64,000 nucleotides of DNA from Ruania rhizosphaerae (GTDB lineage Bacteria > Actinomycetota > Actinomycetes > Actinomycetales > Beutenbergiaceae). The stretch covers positions 434,001-498,000 of the forward strand of contig NZ_VSMB01000001.1 in the NCBI RefSeq assembly GCF_009805705.1. The letters are read 5' to 3'. Shown here in pieces: positions 39,499-48,686 of this stretch. Position 1 is the first letter of the stretch, and every line of letters begins with the position of its first letter. The notes below the pieces were generated by a model. It was not told the DNA's origin and searched no databases. It was given only the letters and a program-made list of their open reading frames with translations. The position numbers were made by a program, and so were the translations under genes.

Positions 39499-41997
39499 TC
39501 AGGGCCCGCCACTCCCGTTGCCACCGCCCCCTCCGTCCGTACCCCCGCCACCGCTGGAGTCACCGGTGCCGTTGGGGAGTCCGTCCAGCAGACCACCATC
39601 AGCGTCCTCGCTCGGATCCTCCGTGGGCTCCTCGCTCGGGTCCTCTGTCGGCGTCGGGGTCGGCTCCTCGCTGGGCTCCTCAGTGGGCTCCTCGGTCGGC
39701 TCCTCAGTGGGGTCCTCCGTCGGCGTCGGCGTCGGCTCTTCAGTGGGCTCCTCGGTCGGCTCCTCGGTGGTCTCCTCCTGCGTCGGCTGGGCCGGGGGGA
39801 CGTACACCTGCTCGGGCGCGGACCGCTCCGGGAACTCCTCCACGTCCAGGCCCTCGACGGCGGAGCTCATGTACTGCGTCCAGATGTCGGTCGGGTAGCT
39901 ACCACCGGAGATCGGCGCCACACCGCCCCAGCCGTCGAGCATCGAGACCTCTTCGCCACCGGCGCCGATTTGGTACATCGCCACCGAGGTGGTGATCTGC
40001 GGGACGAACCCGACGAACCAGGCCGACCGGTAGTCGTTGGAGCTGCCGGTCTTTCCGGCTGCGGGCCGGCCGATCTCCGACGCCGTTGCACCGGTCCCGC
40101 CATTGACCACCTGCTGCATCGCATAGGTGGCGTCGGCGATCACCTGGGCGTCGAACTCCCGCTCACCCTCGGCTCCGCCGGTGTAGACGACGTCTCCATC
40201 CCGGTTGCTCACCGAGGCGACGATGAAACGGTCGTGATGCACGCCGCCGGAGGCGATCGTCGAGTAGGCCTCGGCCATGTCGGCCGGGTGCGGGGAGGCG
40301 GTGCCGAGCACGTTGACCAAGTTCCCCTCCAGCCCGGACGTGTCCTCCGGCAGGCCGAGCCGATGGGCCACGTCGACCAGGTTCTCCGGTCCATACTCAC
40401 GGTTGAGCTGCACATAGGACGTGTTGACCGAGTGCTGCGTCGCGGTCGCAAGATCGATGTTGCCGCGATTGACGCGGTCGAAGTTGTTGACCTCGTGCCC
40501 GTCGATGTCCATCGGCGAGTAGCTGGTGTATCTGTCCTCGAGCGTGGCCCCGTTCTCGAGTGCGGCGATCAGGGTGAACGCCTTGAACGTCGATCCCCCC
40601 TGCGCCACGTCCTGGGTGGCAGCGTTGCGCTGCCGCTCCAGGAAGTCCGGGCCGCCGTACAACGCGAGGATGCCACCGGTGGAGTTGTCGATGGAGGTCA
40701 ACGCCACCCGGACGCCGTCGGGAGTGTCCTCGGGAAGGCTCTCGGCCGCGGCAACGGCATCGTCCTGGAGGCCCTCGTCAATCGTCGAGGTGATCGTCAG
40801 GCCACCGCCGTCGATCTCGTCCTCGGTGAAGCCGGCGGCGATGAGCTCGTCGCGAATCATCGTCAGCAGGTATCCGTTCGGCCCGCCGTAGGTATCCGTG
40901 CGCACCGGCTCGGCGACCTCGGGGAACTCCTGGGAGTCCGCCTCGGCCTGGGTGATATCCCCACTTTCGACCATGAACGCCAGTGTTCGCTCCCAGCGCG
41001 CCTGCGCCTGATCGGGCGCTACGGCCGGGTCCCAGTTGCCCGGGGAGGGGATGATTCCGGCCAGTAGAGCCGACTCCGAGACCGTCAGTTCCGAGGCCGG
41101 GTGCCCGAAGTACTCCTGCGCGGCACGTTCGATCCCGTAGGCGCCGCGCCCGAAGTAGATCGTGTTCATGTAGGCGCCGAGGATCTCGTCCTTGCTCTGT
41201 TGCTGGTCGATCTTCAGCGCCAGGATCGCCTCACGGAACTTGTCGACATACCCGGAGGTCTGGCCGGTGTAGTACCGCTCGACGTACTGCATCGTGAGCG
41301 TGGACCCGCCCTGGGTGTCGTTGCCGCGCAGGTTGTTCCACAGTGCTCGCAGGATCGCGACCGGATCGACTCCCACGTTGGAGTAGAAACGCCGGTCCTC
41401 CGAGGCCACGATCGCGGCCCCCACATATTCCGGCAACTCAGTGGGGTCGATGATCTCCCGGTCGACCTCGGCGAACGAACCCATCGTGGACTCGCCGTCG
41501 GCGTAGGTGATCGTCGACCCCTCGGCCAGGGCGAAGTCGTCGGGCTCGGGCACCTCCACCATCGCGTAGGCGATCCCGAACAGCACGGCCCCGATCACGA
41601 GTACGGATCCAGCGGCACCCAGGAGGAACCGCCAGCCGGGCAACCAGCGCATCACCGGCCCCTTGCCCCGCCGGGGGTAGTTCCAGAACCGCTTCTTGCC
41701 GCGGGTCGCGCCTCGCCGCGTCCGCCGTTTGGCGCCCGAGGAGGCGGAGGCTGTGCTCTTCCACGACGGCGTAGGTCGGCCTGCGCCGGTCCGCCCACCG
41801 GCCGCTGTGGTCCGGGAGGTGCGACCGGTCTCCTGCGCGGAGGTCCGTAGCCCGGAGTCGCGCACGCTACGGCGCTGAGGGCCTGTTCCGCCGGTGCCGG
41901 TGTTGCCAGCCTTGCCGGTGCCGTCGCCGGATCCGGGCGTGCGTCGTCGCGGGGTGTCGGACGATCCGCTGCCGGGGGTTCCGCGTCCTCGTGCCAC
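39499..41997 (-). CDS. class A penicillin-binding protein (bifunctional transglycosylase/transpeptidase)
   Basis: 832 residues. A long basic, Gly/Ser/Thr-rich cytoplasmic N-terminus (about 115 residues) precedes one membrane helix (WRFLLGAAGSVLVIGAVLFGIAYAM). The glycosyltransferase 51 domain follows (catalytic Glu in VASEDRRFY; GGSTLTMQYVERYYTG). The transpeptidase has SxxK in GGSTFKAF, SxN in SVNTSYV and KTG in AGKTGSSND. The last 110 residues are a Pro/Thr/Glu/Ser tail with a Gly-rich end, outside the cell. GTG 41997 follows AAAGGG; the ORF is open further upstream but overlaps the divergent promoter. It polymerises and cross-links peptidoglycan. PonA-like. Confidence 0.92.
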   Translation of the reverse strand: MARGRGTPGSGSSDTPRRRTPGSGDGTGKAGNTGTGGTGPQRRSVRDSGLRTSAQETGRTSRTTAAGGRTGAGRPTPSWKSTASASSGAKRRTRRGATRGKKRFWNYPRRGKGPVMRWLPGWRFLLGAAGSVLVIGAVLFGIAYAMVEVPEPDDFALAEGSTITYADGESTMGSFAEVDREIIDPTELPEYVGAAIVASEDRRFYSNVGVDPVAILRALWNNLRGNDTQGGSTLTMQYVERYYTGQTSGYVDKFREAILALKIDQQQSKDEILGAYMNTIYFGRGAYGIERAAQEYFGHPASELTVSESALLAGIIPSPGNWDPAVAPDQAQARWERTLAFMVESGDITQAEADSQEFPEVAEPVRTDTYGGPNGYLLTMIRDELIAAGFTEDEIDGGGLTITSTIDEGLQDDAVAAAESLPEDTPDGVRVALTSIDNSTGGILALYGGPDFLERQRNAATQDVAQGGSTFKAFTLIAALENGATLEDRYTSYSPMDIDGHEVNNFDRVNRGNIDLATATQHSVNTSYVQLNREYGPENLVDVAHRLGLPEDTSGLEGNLVNVLGTASPHPADMAEAYSTIASGGVHHDRFIVASVSNRDGDVVYTGGAEGEREFDAQVIADATYAMQQVVNGGTGATASEIGRPAAGKTGSSNDYRSAWFVGFVPQITTSVAMYQIGAGGEEVSMLDGWGGVAPISGGSYPTDIWTQYMSSAVEGLDVEEFPERSAPEQVYVPPAQPTQEETTEEPTEEPTEEPTPTPTEDPTEEPTEEPTEEPSEEPTPTPTEDPSEEPTEDPSEDADGGLLDGLPNGTGDSSGGGGTDGGGGGNGSGGP
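39585..39780 (-). repeat. low-complexity coding repeat for a Thr-Glu-Pro-rich tail
   Basis: Tandem units encoding TEEP, SEEP and PTPTPTED in the extracellular tail of the class A penicillin-binding protein. A repeated block of about 20 residues occurs twice. Length variation between strains is likely. Confidence 0.85.
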
Positions 41998-42202
41998 AGG
42001 AGCCCTTTCTGTTCGATGCCGCAGGAGGGCCCGGGGTGTGGACTTCTCCTGCTGTTGCCCCAGTATGCGGTGCGCACCTTGGCCGCAAGGCCGCCCTTCA
42101 CGCGCTCCACACACAATCGTTGCCTCACCGGTGAGGGCGCTCACACCGCTGCCGTACGCCCGGACTCGGCTACCGCGCGCCGGAGGCCTACGATGGTGAC
42201 CA

Positions 42203-42222
42203 GACATACATATACATTTGTC
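42203..42222. promoter_or_regulatory. AT-rich pseudo-palindrome between PBP and ino1 genes
   Basis: A 20-base site, GACATACAT through CATTTGTC with a TATA centre, matches its own complement at 14 of 20 positions. It contains TATACA, a possible -10 for ino1. An operator for a PadR- or LacI-type regulator is conceivable; none is encoded nearby. Confidence 0.35.
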
Positions 42223-42284
42223 ACATCGCGGTAGTCATCTGGGCCCGTCCGATGGTCGGGTTCCGCCACGACAAGGAGAGAACA

Positions 42285-43358
42285 TTGAGCAGCATCCGCG
42301 TAGCGATCGCGGGAGTCGGCAACTGCGCCGCCTCTCTCGTCCAGGGCGTGCACTACTACGCCGACGCCGACCCGGCCGGCAGCGTTCCGGGCTTGATGCA
42401 CGTGCAGTTCGGTCCGTACCACGTCCGCGACATCGAGTTCGTGACAGCGTTCGATGTCGACGCCAAGAAGGTCGGGTTCGACCTGTCCGAGGCCATCGGC
42501 GCCAGCGAGAACAACACCATCCGGATCGCCGATGTGCCGCCGCTGGGGGTGTCGGTGCAGCGTGGCCCCACCTTGGACGGACTGGGTAAGTACTACCTGG
42601 AGACCATCGAGCAGTCCGCCGCGGAACCGGTGGACGTCGCGCACGCCCTGCGAGCGGCCAAGGCCGACGTGCTGATCTGCTACCTGCCGGTCGGCTCGGA
42701 AGAAGCCGCCAAGCACTACGCGCAGGCCGCCCTGGACGCGGGCGTCGCATTCGTCAACGCACTCCCGGTGTTCATCGCCAGCGACCCGGTGTGGGCGGCG
42801 AAGTTCACCGAGGCAGGCGTGCCGATCGTCGGCGATGACATCAAGTCGCAGGTCGGTGCGACGATCACCCACCGGGTGCTCGCGCGCCTGTTCCAGGAGC
42901 GTGGCGTCGTCCTCGACCGCACCTACCAGCTGAACGTCGGCGGCAACATGGACTTCAAGAACATGCTGGAGCGGGACAGGCTGGAGTCGAAGAAGGTCTC
43001 CAAGACCCGGGCCGTGACCTCCAACGTCGATCACGACCTCGGGTCTCGCAATGTGCACATCGGCCCCTCCGACTACGTGCAGTGGCTGGACGACCGGAAG
43101 TGGGCGTATGTGCGGCTGGAGGGTCGTGCCTTCGGTGAGGCGCCGATCAACCTTGAGTACAAGCTGGAGGTGTGGGACTCCCCGAACTCTGCCGGCATCA
43201 TCATCGACGCGCTGCGTGCGGCCAAGATCGCCAAGGATCGCGGCGTCGGCGGACCGGTGCTCGCCGCGTCCGGCTACTTCATGAAGTCCCCGCCGGAGCA
43301 GTACGAGGACCAGACCGGGCGCGCGAAGGTCGAGGCCTTCATCGCCGGCGAGGGCTGA
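42285..43358 (+). CDS. ino1: inositol-3-phosphate synthase
   Basis: 357 residues. It isomerises glucose-6-phosphate to myo-inositol-3-phosphate with NAD+, the first step to phosphatidylinositol, mycothiol and compatible solutes in actinobacteria. Evidence: [20 protein letters not shown] for [42 protein letters not shown] and [17 protein letters not shown] in parts, all typical of the short archaeal/actinobacterial type. I choose TTG 42285 (SSIRVAIAG) since AAGGAGAGAACA precedes it; the GTG-type upstream start lacks one. It is divergent from the PBP gene. Confidence 0.92.
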   Translation: MSSIRVAIAGVGNCAASLVQGVHYYADADPAGSVPGLMHVQFGPYHVRDIEFVTAFDVDAKKVGFDLSEAIGASENNTIRIADVPPLGVSVQRGPTLDGLGKYYLETIEQSAAEPVDVAHALRAAKADVLICYLPVGSEEAAKHYAQAALDAGVAFVNALPVFIASDPVWAAKFTEAGVPIVGDDIKSQVGATITHRVLARLFQERGVVLDRTYQLNVGGNMDFKNMLERDRLESKKVSKTRAVTSNVDHDLGSRNVHIGPSDYVQWLDDRKWAYVRLEGRAFGEAPINLEYKLEVWDSPNSAGIIIDALRAAKIAKDRGVGGPVLAASGYFMKSPPEQYEDQTGRAKVEAFIAGEG

Positions 43359-43374
43359 ACCCCCCACCCACCAC

Positions 43375-43438
43375 CCCGCGAAATCGATCGTCGATTTGGT
43401 CGCCGGCGAGCAGCCAAATCGACGATTGATTTCGCGGG
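43375..43438. terminator. long imperfect hairpin after ino1
   Basis: 25-base arms (43375-43399 and 43414-43438) pair with a single mismatch around a 14-base loop. The pairing continues outward through CCACC/GGTGG with one bulge. The stem is AT-rich in the middle (AAATCGATCG region), unlike a classic terminator. Confidence 0.6.
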
Positions 43439-43529
43439 TGGTGGTGGACGGGCCGTCCACGATGAGGGCAACGCAGCAGCACTGTCCTCCCCTGTTCTAG
43501 CGTGGTGCCACCGACGAAAGGGAGCATGG

Positions 43530-44579
43530 GTGCTGGCCTACGAGTACGGCAGTGACGGTCGGATGGCGTTGCGCGAGAAGGACCTCCCGCGTGCGGCCGA
43601 GGGCGAGGTGACGATCGACGTGGTCGCCGCCGGCATCTGCGGGACCGACCTGAAGATCGCCCGAGGGGAGCACCGGCTGTTCCCGCCCGGCACGGTGCGC
43701 GTTCCCGGCCACGAATCGGTCGGCCGGATCCGGGAGAACCGCTCCGGCCGGGCCGACCTGGAGCCAGGAACTCCGGTGGCGATCGCCCCGAACATCGCCT
43801 GCGGGCAGTGCCCGCCGTGTCGCAAGAACCTGGGACCGCTGTGCGAGGACTACACCTCCGTCGGCCTGACCTTCGACGGCGGATTCGCCGAGGTCGTCCG
43901 CGTCACCGCCCGTGGGGTCGCAGGAGGCAATGTGCTCCCGCTTCCAGCCGGGCTGGACCTGGTGACGGCCGCCATGATCGAACCTGTCGCGGCAGTCGTC
44001 CGCGGTCTGCGCCCGCTGCGCCTGACTCCGGCGGACACCGTGCTGGTGTGCGGTGCCGGGCCGATCGGGCTGACGGCGGTGGTCCTCGCCAAGCAGGCGG
44101 GTGTCCGACGCATCATCGTCAGCCAGACGTCGGCGGCCCGGCGCGAGTTGGCCCGCCAGTACGGGGCCGACGAGACAATCGATCCACGCGCCGAGGATCT
44201 GGTGGAGAAGGTGTTCGAGCTCACCGACGGCATCGGGGCCGAGGTGGTGATCGCCGCGACGCCGGTCCATCAGGTGTTCACCGACGCCGTCCGGGCCGCC
44301 GCCAAGGGCGGGAGGGTGAACTTCTTCGCAGGTCTCCCCTCCGGCAAGGGCGAGGTGACCGTCGATGCGAACCTCATCCACTATCGCGAACTGCTGGTCA
44401 CCGGCTCGACCGCCAACACAGCAGCCGACTGCGCCGAGGCGATGGAGATCGTCGCGAGCGCACCGGAAGCCTTCGCTGAGCTGATCACCCACCGGGTGCC
44501 GCTGCGCGAGGCCGACCGGGCGTTCGAGATGGCCAAGGCCGGCGAAGCGCTGAAGGTCCTGCTCGAACCTCAGACCTGA
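43530..44579 (+). CDS. zinc-dependent medium-chain alcohol dehydrogenase
   Basis: 349 residues. Catalytic zinc residues are in AAGICGTDLK, VPGHESVG and MIEPVAAV. The structural zinc loop is complete (CGQCPPCRKNLGPLC, four Cys), unlike the enzyme at 17970. GAGPIGLTAVVLAK starts the Rossmann fold. The class fits sorbitol/threonine/galactitol-type dehydrogenases; substrate unknown. AAAGGGAG lies five bases before GTG 43530. Its end overlaps the 3' end of the opposite-strand signal peptidase gene by 10 bp. Confidence 0.85.
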   Translation: MLAYEYGSDGRMALREKDLPRAAEGEVTIDVVAAGICGTDLKIARGEHRLFPPGTVRVPGHESVGRIRENRSGRADLEPGTPVAIAPNIACGQCPPCRKNLGPLCEDYTSVGLTFDGGFAEVVRVTARGVAGGNVLPLPAGLDLVTAAMIEPVAAVVRGLRPLRLTPADTVLVCGAGPIGLTAVVLAKQAGVRRIIVSQTSAARRELARQYGADETIDPRAEDLVEKVFELTDGIGAEVVIAATPVHQVFTDAVRAAAKGGRVNFFAGLPSGKGEVTVDANLIHYRELLVTGSTANTAADCAEAMEIVASAPEAFAELITHRVPLREADRAFEMAKAGEALKVLLEPQT

Positions 44580-45130
44580 GACGGATCGGGCTTAGGTGAG
44601 CCCGGCGTGCGGCGCGGCCAGAAGGCCCAGGTGACCAACGCCGTCGCCGTGACGGTCAGGCAACCGAGCACGACCGGATGGCCGAACCACACGATCACTG
44701 ACGCAAGGTGGGGTACCGAGGTGAGCGCCACCCGCACCGACTCGGCGGTGTAGGGAGCAGGATCGGGGTCATCGTTGGCGTCACCCTGCATCGTGAACGT
44801 GGCGCGGTCCCCCTCCGTGGCGAGCACGTCGGTCACGCGGTGCGTCACCGGGAGGGCCCCCGGGCGGTCCACCGTGACGACGTCCCCCACCTCGATCTGT
44901 GAGGCCGGCACCTCCCGGACCACCGCGACCGATCCGGCCGGGATCGTCGGGGCCATCGAGCCGGTGGAGAACATGATCAGGGTGATGTTCAGGGTGACGG
45001 CGAGGATGACCAGCAGGATGCAGAGCCCGCCGGCCACCGCCAGCGCCGTCAACAAGACGTCGCCGAAGCGTGAGAGCCCGCGGTGCCTCGAAGGCGTACG
45101 CACGATGCTGCCCGTCAGTCCCACGTGCAT
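44570..45130 (-). CDS. sipW: signal peptidase I of the SipW (ER) type
   Basis: 186 residues with a membrane helix at about 25-52 and a second near the C-terminus. The catalytic Ser is in FSTGSMAPTI. The Lys of ordinary signal peptidases is replaced by His in PVTHRVTDV, the hallmark of SipW/ER-type enzymes. PAGSVAVVREVP and GDVVTVDRPG support the fold. It is last in a four-gene operon and should process the first gene's special signal peptide. The ATG overlaps the end of the preceding gene by 16 bp; GTG 45103 is an alternative start. Confidence 0.9.
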   Translation of the reverse strand: MHVGLTGSIVRTPSRHRGLSRFGDVLLTALAVAGGLCILLVILAVTLNITLIMFSTGSMAPTIPAGSVAVVREVPASQIEVGDVVTVDRPGALPVTHRVTDVLATEGDRATFTMQGDANDDPDPAPYTAESVRVALTSVPHLASVIVWFGHPVVLGCLTVTATALVTWAFWPRRTPGSPKPDPSQV

Positions 45131-45594
45131 GATCCGAGCAAGACGACGCCCAGGGCCCCTAGGAGGGTGGTGACCGTGGCCGTCTGTTCGGCACTCTCCC
45201 AGTCGCCGGAGACCGCGCGGATCCGGAATGAGTAGGTGGCGACCACAGTGAGCAGTCCCGAAACGTCGACCTCGTGCTCACCAGTGGTGCTCGGGTAGCT
45301 GCCGGAGTCGATCAGGGCTCCGGTGCTGGGGCGGACCAGCTCCCACGCATAGCTGTAGTCGCTCGGCGGATCCTCCGGTTCCAGCCAGTGCAGGGTCGCG
45401 CTCGTGCTGAGCAGGCCGATCGGGCATCCATTGGCCTGAGGCGGATGGAGTACGCCTGCAGTCAGGGTGGACTGCAAGTGCTCTGCATCCGTCCAGGCCG
45501 CCACCGTCGGCTCCACCTGCCCGACCGCCACCGCGCCGGACACGAGCATGACCCCTGCAGCTGCAGCAGCCAGTCGCGCACGCATCTGTCTCAC
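45115..45594 (-). CDS. secreted protein of a SipW operon, unknown function
   Basis: 159 residues. An N-terminal export segment (RLAAAAAGVMLVSGAVAVG) is followed by VEPTVAAWTDAEH, a motif seen near cleavage sites of SipW-type substrates. The middle looks like a fibronectin-III-like strand pattern (SATLHWLEPEDPPSDYSYAWELV, then ATYSFRIRAVSGDWES). A second hydrophobic stretch near the C-terminus (LLGALGVVLLGSC) could be an anchor. GTG 45594 overlaps the stop of the previous gene (GTGA). Whether it is a cargo, chaperone or pilin-like subunit is unknown. Confidence 0.65.
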   Translation of the reverse strand: MRQMRARLAAAAAGVMLVSGAVAVGQVEPTVAAWTDAEHLQSTLTAGVLHPPQANGCPIGLLSTSATLHWLEPEDPPSDYSYAWELVRPSTGALIDSGSYPSTTGEHEVDVSGLLTVVATYSFRIRAVSGDWESAEQTATVTTLLGALGVVLLGSCTWD

Positions 45595-46298
45595 CACCGG
45601 CGCTCCCCAGGCAATCGGCGACCGCCGTCAGATCCCGCCACGCCACACCGGGACGAAGGGATCAGGGCGCCCCCGAAGCGCAGCAGCACACCTGCAGCGA
45701 CAGCAATCACGACGGCCAGCCCCACACCACGGTGAGGGCCTCCCGTCGCCGGCAGGTCGCCTCCACCACCGGCCGAGACCTCCTCACCTGACCCGGCGGC
45801 TACGAACCGCAGTGCCAGCTCGGCCCCGTGCTCGGGTGCGATCAGCTCGGTGGTGATCCGGTACCAGACCTGCTCCGCGGCGGGCTGGGTTCCCAACTCC
45901 ACCGGCATCGCCCCAACCGCCGTCGCACCGATCAACTGCTCGGTGCAGGCCGTTCCCTCCGCTGCGCATTCAGCCACCTGCACCTCGAAGGCGCCCTCCG
46001 GTCCGGCCGCCGTCAGGGAGAGTGCGATCTCGCCGTCGGGCCGGTTCGCACTCACCTGCACGTCCCAGGCCACCGGCTCACCCGGTGCCATGGTGCTCAT
46101 GGCCGGCCGGTCCTGCACCGAGACCAAGCGGAGCACCTCCCCGGAGATCACCTCCCGGGTCTCGGCCGGGGCCGCCACCGCGCTGGACACACCGCCGACC
46201 AGCACGGCGGGCAGAGCCAGCAGCACGGCGAGCGCCGAGATGGCCCTCACCTGCATGCTCCCTGTCCGGCCGAGCGGCGCTCCCGGCACACCGGTCAC
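45591..46298 (-). CDS. LPXTG-anchored secreted protein of the SipW operon
   Basis: 235 residues. A signal peptide (about residues 15-42) ends near AVAAPAET. The extracellular domain (about 45-180) has a Cys pair in VAECAAEGTACTEQL and no known family. A sortase signal follows: LPATGG, hydrophobic VGLAVVIAVAAGVLLRFG and a basic tail that is longer than usual (about 28 residues). The start codon overlaps the upstream gene's stop (GTGA). It may anchor a surface structure made from the first gene's product. Confidence 0.75.
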   Translation of the reverse strand: MTGVPGAPLGRTGSMQVRAISALAVLLALPAVLVGGVSSAVAAPAETREVISGEVLRLVSVQDRPAMSTMAPGEPVAWDVQVSANRPDGEIALSLTAAGPEGAFEVQVAECAAEGTACTEQLIGATAVGAMPVELGTQPAAEQVWYRITTELIAPEHGAELALRFVAAGSGEEVSAGGGGDLPATGGPHRGVGLAVVIAVAAGVLLRFGGALIPSSRCGVAGSDGGRRLPGERRW

Positions 46299-46924
46299 TC
46301 AGAGGTCGCGGTGAACTGCCAGACGGCGGTCGTCTCGCCACCCTGCTCGAGGTCCGGCCCGGCGGTCACGATCGTGCACAGCTGCGTGGCGTCACCCGGA
46401 TCAGCAGTGGTGGCGCCAACCGGCAGGCTCACTGTCCCGCCGGCGACCGCCGGCTCGTCAACGAGCGTGCCCGAACCCAGGAGCGTGCCCGCCGTGGCTG
46501 TCTCATCGCAGGCCGCCGCGTCGCCGATGGCGTACACCTCATAGCTGAGGTTGGCCGAGTTGGTCCCGGTGGTGTCGGTCGAGTCCAGGGCGACGAGGTC
46601 GAGCGAGGCCGGGCTGGTGGTGCCGGCGGCCAGGCGCACCCAGTACGGGGCGTAGACGACGTCGTCGGGCGCAAGGTTGTCGAAGGGGGCCGAGAAGGTG
46701 AGTTCGGCGGCACCACCGGCGGAGGCGTGATCGGTGTAGTCCAGGTCGTCTCCGGTGGTCGACCCCTGCAGGTCGAAGGAGCCCGCACCGAACAGACCGG
46801 TGGTGAACTCGCTGTCGTTCCAGGCGGCGAGGGTGACGGCGGCACCGACGCCGAGGACGAGACCCCCGGCGAGAACGGCGCGGATCTTACGGCTGCGAAG
46901 CGAACGTGCGTGAACCTCGGTCAT
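46295..46924 (-). CDS. SipW-dependent alternate-signal exported protein (TasA/camelysin-like)
   Basis: 209 residues. SRKIRAVLAGGLVLGVGAAVTLAAWNDSEFTTGLFGAGSFDLQGS (by parts) is the characteristic alternate signal region of SipW substrates: basic stretch, hydrophobic core, AAW-(N/T)-D near the cleavage site and the following FxxGxF element. The mature part is Thr/Ser/Asp/Ala-rich and beta-like. In Bacillus such proteins form surface fibres (TasA); here that is inference. ATG 46924 has AGGGAGAAG upstream. It is the first gene of the coupled operon and has the promoter listed at 46996-47024. Confidence 0.82.
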   Translation of the reverse strand: MTEVHARSLRSRKIRAVLAGGLVLGVGAAVTLAAWNDSEFTTGLFGAGSFDLQGSTTGDDLDYTDHASAGGAAELTFSAPFDNLAPDDVVYAPYWVRLAAGTTSPASLDLVALDSTDTTGTNSANLSYEVYAIGDAAACDETATAGTLLGSGTLVDEPAVAGGTVSLPVGATTADPGDATQLCTIVTAGPDLEQGGETTAVWQFTATSE

Positions 46925-46995
46925 GACGGACTTCTCCCTCTGGGGCGTCGCAGGGCCGGTGAGTGCCCAACGCACAGCCGCACCCCGTCGTGGCG

Positions 46996-47024
46996 AGACT
47001 AGGGGGTATTGAACAGATGATCAA
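46996..47024 (-). promoter_or_regulatory. promoter of the SipW operon
   Basis: On the minus strand TTGATC (47024-47019), a 17-base spacer and TAGTCT (47001-46996) stand about 72 bp before the first start codon. Confidence 0.5.
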
Positions 47025-47070
47025 GGGCCGCTTCTGCCCGGGCCGCCCATGATTCCCTGTCTCGCACGTA

Positions 47071-47109
47071 CGACGGCGTCCCTTCCTTCGGGCGGAAGGG
47101 ACGCCGTCG
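47071..47109. terminator. perfect terminator hairpin after katA
   Basis: 16-base arms CGACGGCGTCCCTTCC and GGAAGGGACGCCGTCG with no mismatch, around a seven-base loop, 37 bp after the catalase stop in its transcription direction. Confidence 0.85.
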
Positions 47110-47145
47110 CAAGCGGGATCCAGATCCCGTCGTGGGCTCGAGCCG

Positions 47146-48609
47146 TCAGGCCACGGAGGTGGAGCGCAGGGCGTGCACCGCCTCACGCACGCGGGTGCCA
47201 AGCGTGGCGTCCACCTGGTCCCAGTAGGCGAACGCCCGCTCGCGGATGACCTCCGAGCGCACCTGGGCCACGTGCCCGGCGATGTTACCCACGAGGCGCT
47301 CGCGTGCGGCGTTGTCGAGGACGTGCCGCACGAGAGTTCCCGCCTGGCCGAAGTCGTCGTCCTCGGCGTGCAGGGACTGTGCAGCCCGCTGCATCTCGCC
47401 GTCGGACTCCCAGTTGCCTTCACCCGCGGCCGCCGGATCGCCCGCCGGACCGCCGAAACTGTTCGGCGCGTACACCGGGGCATCGGCCGGGCGGAAGCCG
47501 TGCCGCATCGCGCCGTCCTTGGAGTAGGAGTGGGTGGGCGACTTGGGCGCGTTCACCGGCAGCTCGGCGTGGTTGGTGCCGACCCGGTAGCGGTGGGCGT
47601 CGGCGTAGGAGAAGATCCGTGCGAGCAACATCTTGTCGGGGCTGGCGGCGATCCCGGGCACGAAGTTCGAAGGCGCGAAGGCGGCCTGCTCGATCTGGGC
47701 GTGGAAGTTCTCCGGGTTGCGGTTCAGCGTCATCGTGCCCACCTCGATCAGCGGGTAGTCGCCGTGCGGCCACACCTTGGTGAGGTCGAAGGGGTTGAAC
47801 CGGTAGGTCTTGGCGTCCTCGTAGGGCATCACCTGGACCTTGAGGGTCCAGGACGGGTGGTCGCCGGACTCGATCGCGTTGTAGAGGTCACGGCGGTGGT
47901 GGTCGGCGTCCTGGCCCGCCAGCTCGTCGGCCTCGGCGCCGGTGAGGAACTCGTTGCCCTGGTTGGTCTCGAAGTGGTACTTCACCCAGAATCGCTCGCC
48001 GTCGGCGTTGATCCACTGGTAGGTGTGGGAACCGAATCCGTCCATGTGCCGCCAGGTACGCGGGATGCCCCGGTCGCCCATCAGCCAGGTGACCTGGTGG
48101 GCGCTCTCGGGTTGCAGGCTCCAGAAGTCCCACTGCATGTCGTTGTCGCGCAGGCCCGAGCCGGGCAGGCGCTTCTGGGAGCGGATGAAGTCGGGAAACT
48201 TGATCCCGTCCCGGATGAAGAAGACTGGGGTGTTGTTGCCCACGAGGTCGTAGTTGCCCTCGGTGGTGTAGAACTTCACCGCGAAACCGCGCGGGTCGCG
48301 CCAGGTGTCGGGGCTGCCCTGCTCACCCGCGACCGTGGAGAAGCGGATCAGCATGTCGGTCTCAACGCCCGGCTGGAACAGTGCCGCGCGGGTGTACGCG
48401 GAGACGTCGCCGGTGGTGACGAATGTGCCGAAGGCCCCACCGCCCTTGGCGTGCACGACCCGCTCGGGGACGCGTTCACGGTTGAACTGGGCCAGCTTCT
48501 CCACCACGTAGTGGTCGTGCAGGGCGATCGGGCCGGTGTTGCCGACGGTCAGCGAGTGCTGGTCGCTGGCCACCGGGGCGCCGCTATTGGTCGTGGTCAC
48601 GTCGGTCAT
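47146..48609 (-). CDS. katA: monofunctional haem catalase
   Basis: 487 residues, clade-3 size. The distal His is in [12 protein letters not shown], the distal Asn in the [11 protein letters not shown] strand, and the proximal haem Tyr in [36 protein letters not shown] (in parts) is the catalase family signature. It converts hydrogen peroxide to water and oxygen. GAGGAG lies nine bases before ATG 48609; the longer upstream frame reads antisense through the Fur gene. It sits just downstream of a Fur/PerR-type gene on the same strand, the usual peroxide-stress pairing. Confidence 0.94.
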   Translation of the reverse strand: MTDVTTTNSGAPVASDQHSLTVGNTGPIALHDHYVVEKLAQFNRERVPERVVHAKGGGAFGTFVTTGDVSAYTRAALFQPGVETDMLIRFSTVAGEQGSPDTWRDPRGFAVKFYTTEGNYDLVGNNTPVFFIRDGIKFPDFIRSQKRLPGSGLRDNDMQWDFWSLQPESAHQVTWLMGDRGIPRTWRHMDGFGSHTYQWINADGERFWVKYHFETNQGNEFLTGAEADELAGQDADHHRRDLYNAIESGDHPSWTLKVQVMPYEDAKTYRFNPFDLTKVWPHGDYPLIEVGTMTLNRNPENFHAQIEQAAFAPSNFVPGIAASPDKMLLARIFSYADAHRYRVGTNHAELPVNAPKSPTHSYSKDGAMRHGFRPADAPVYAPNSFGGPAGDPAAAGEGNWESDGEMQRAAQSLHAEDDDFGQAGTLVRHVLDNAARERLVGNIAGHVAQVRSEVIRERAFAYWDQVDATLGTRVREAVHALRSTSVA

Positions 48610-48686
48610 GGCGATGATCTCCTCGGGTCGGGAACTCGATGGGGTGCGGCGCCGAAGCGGCGCTGCTGGTCTTCGGGGCGCGGAAC

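Noticed and set aside
39518-39898. Plus-strand frame rich in Gly/Ser/Val repeats
   Set aside because: Only the complement of the Thr-Glu-Pro repeat coding the tail of the penicillin-binding protein.
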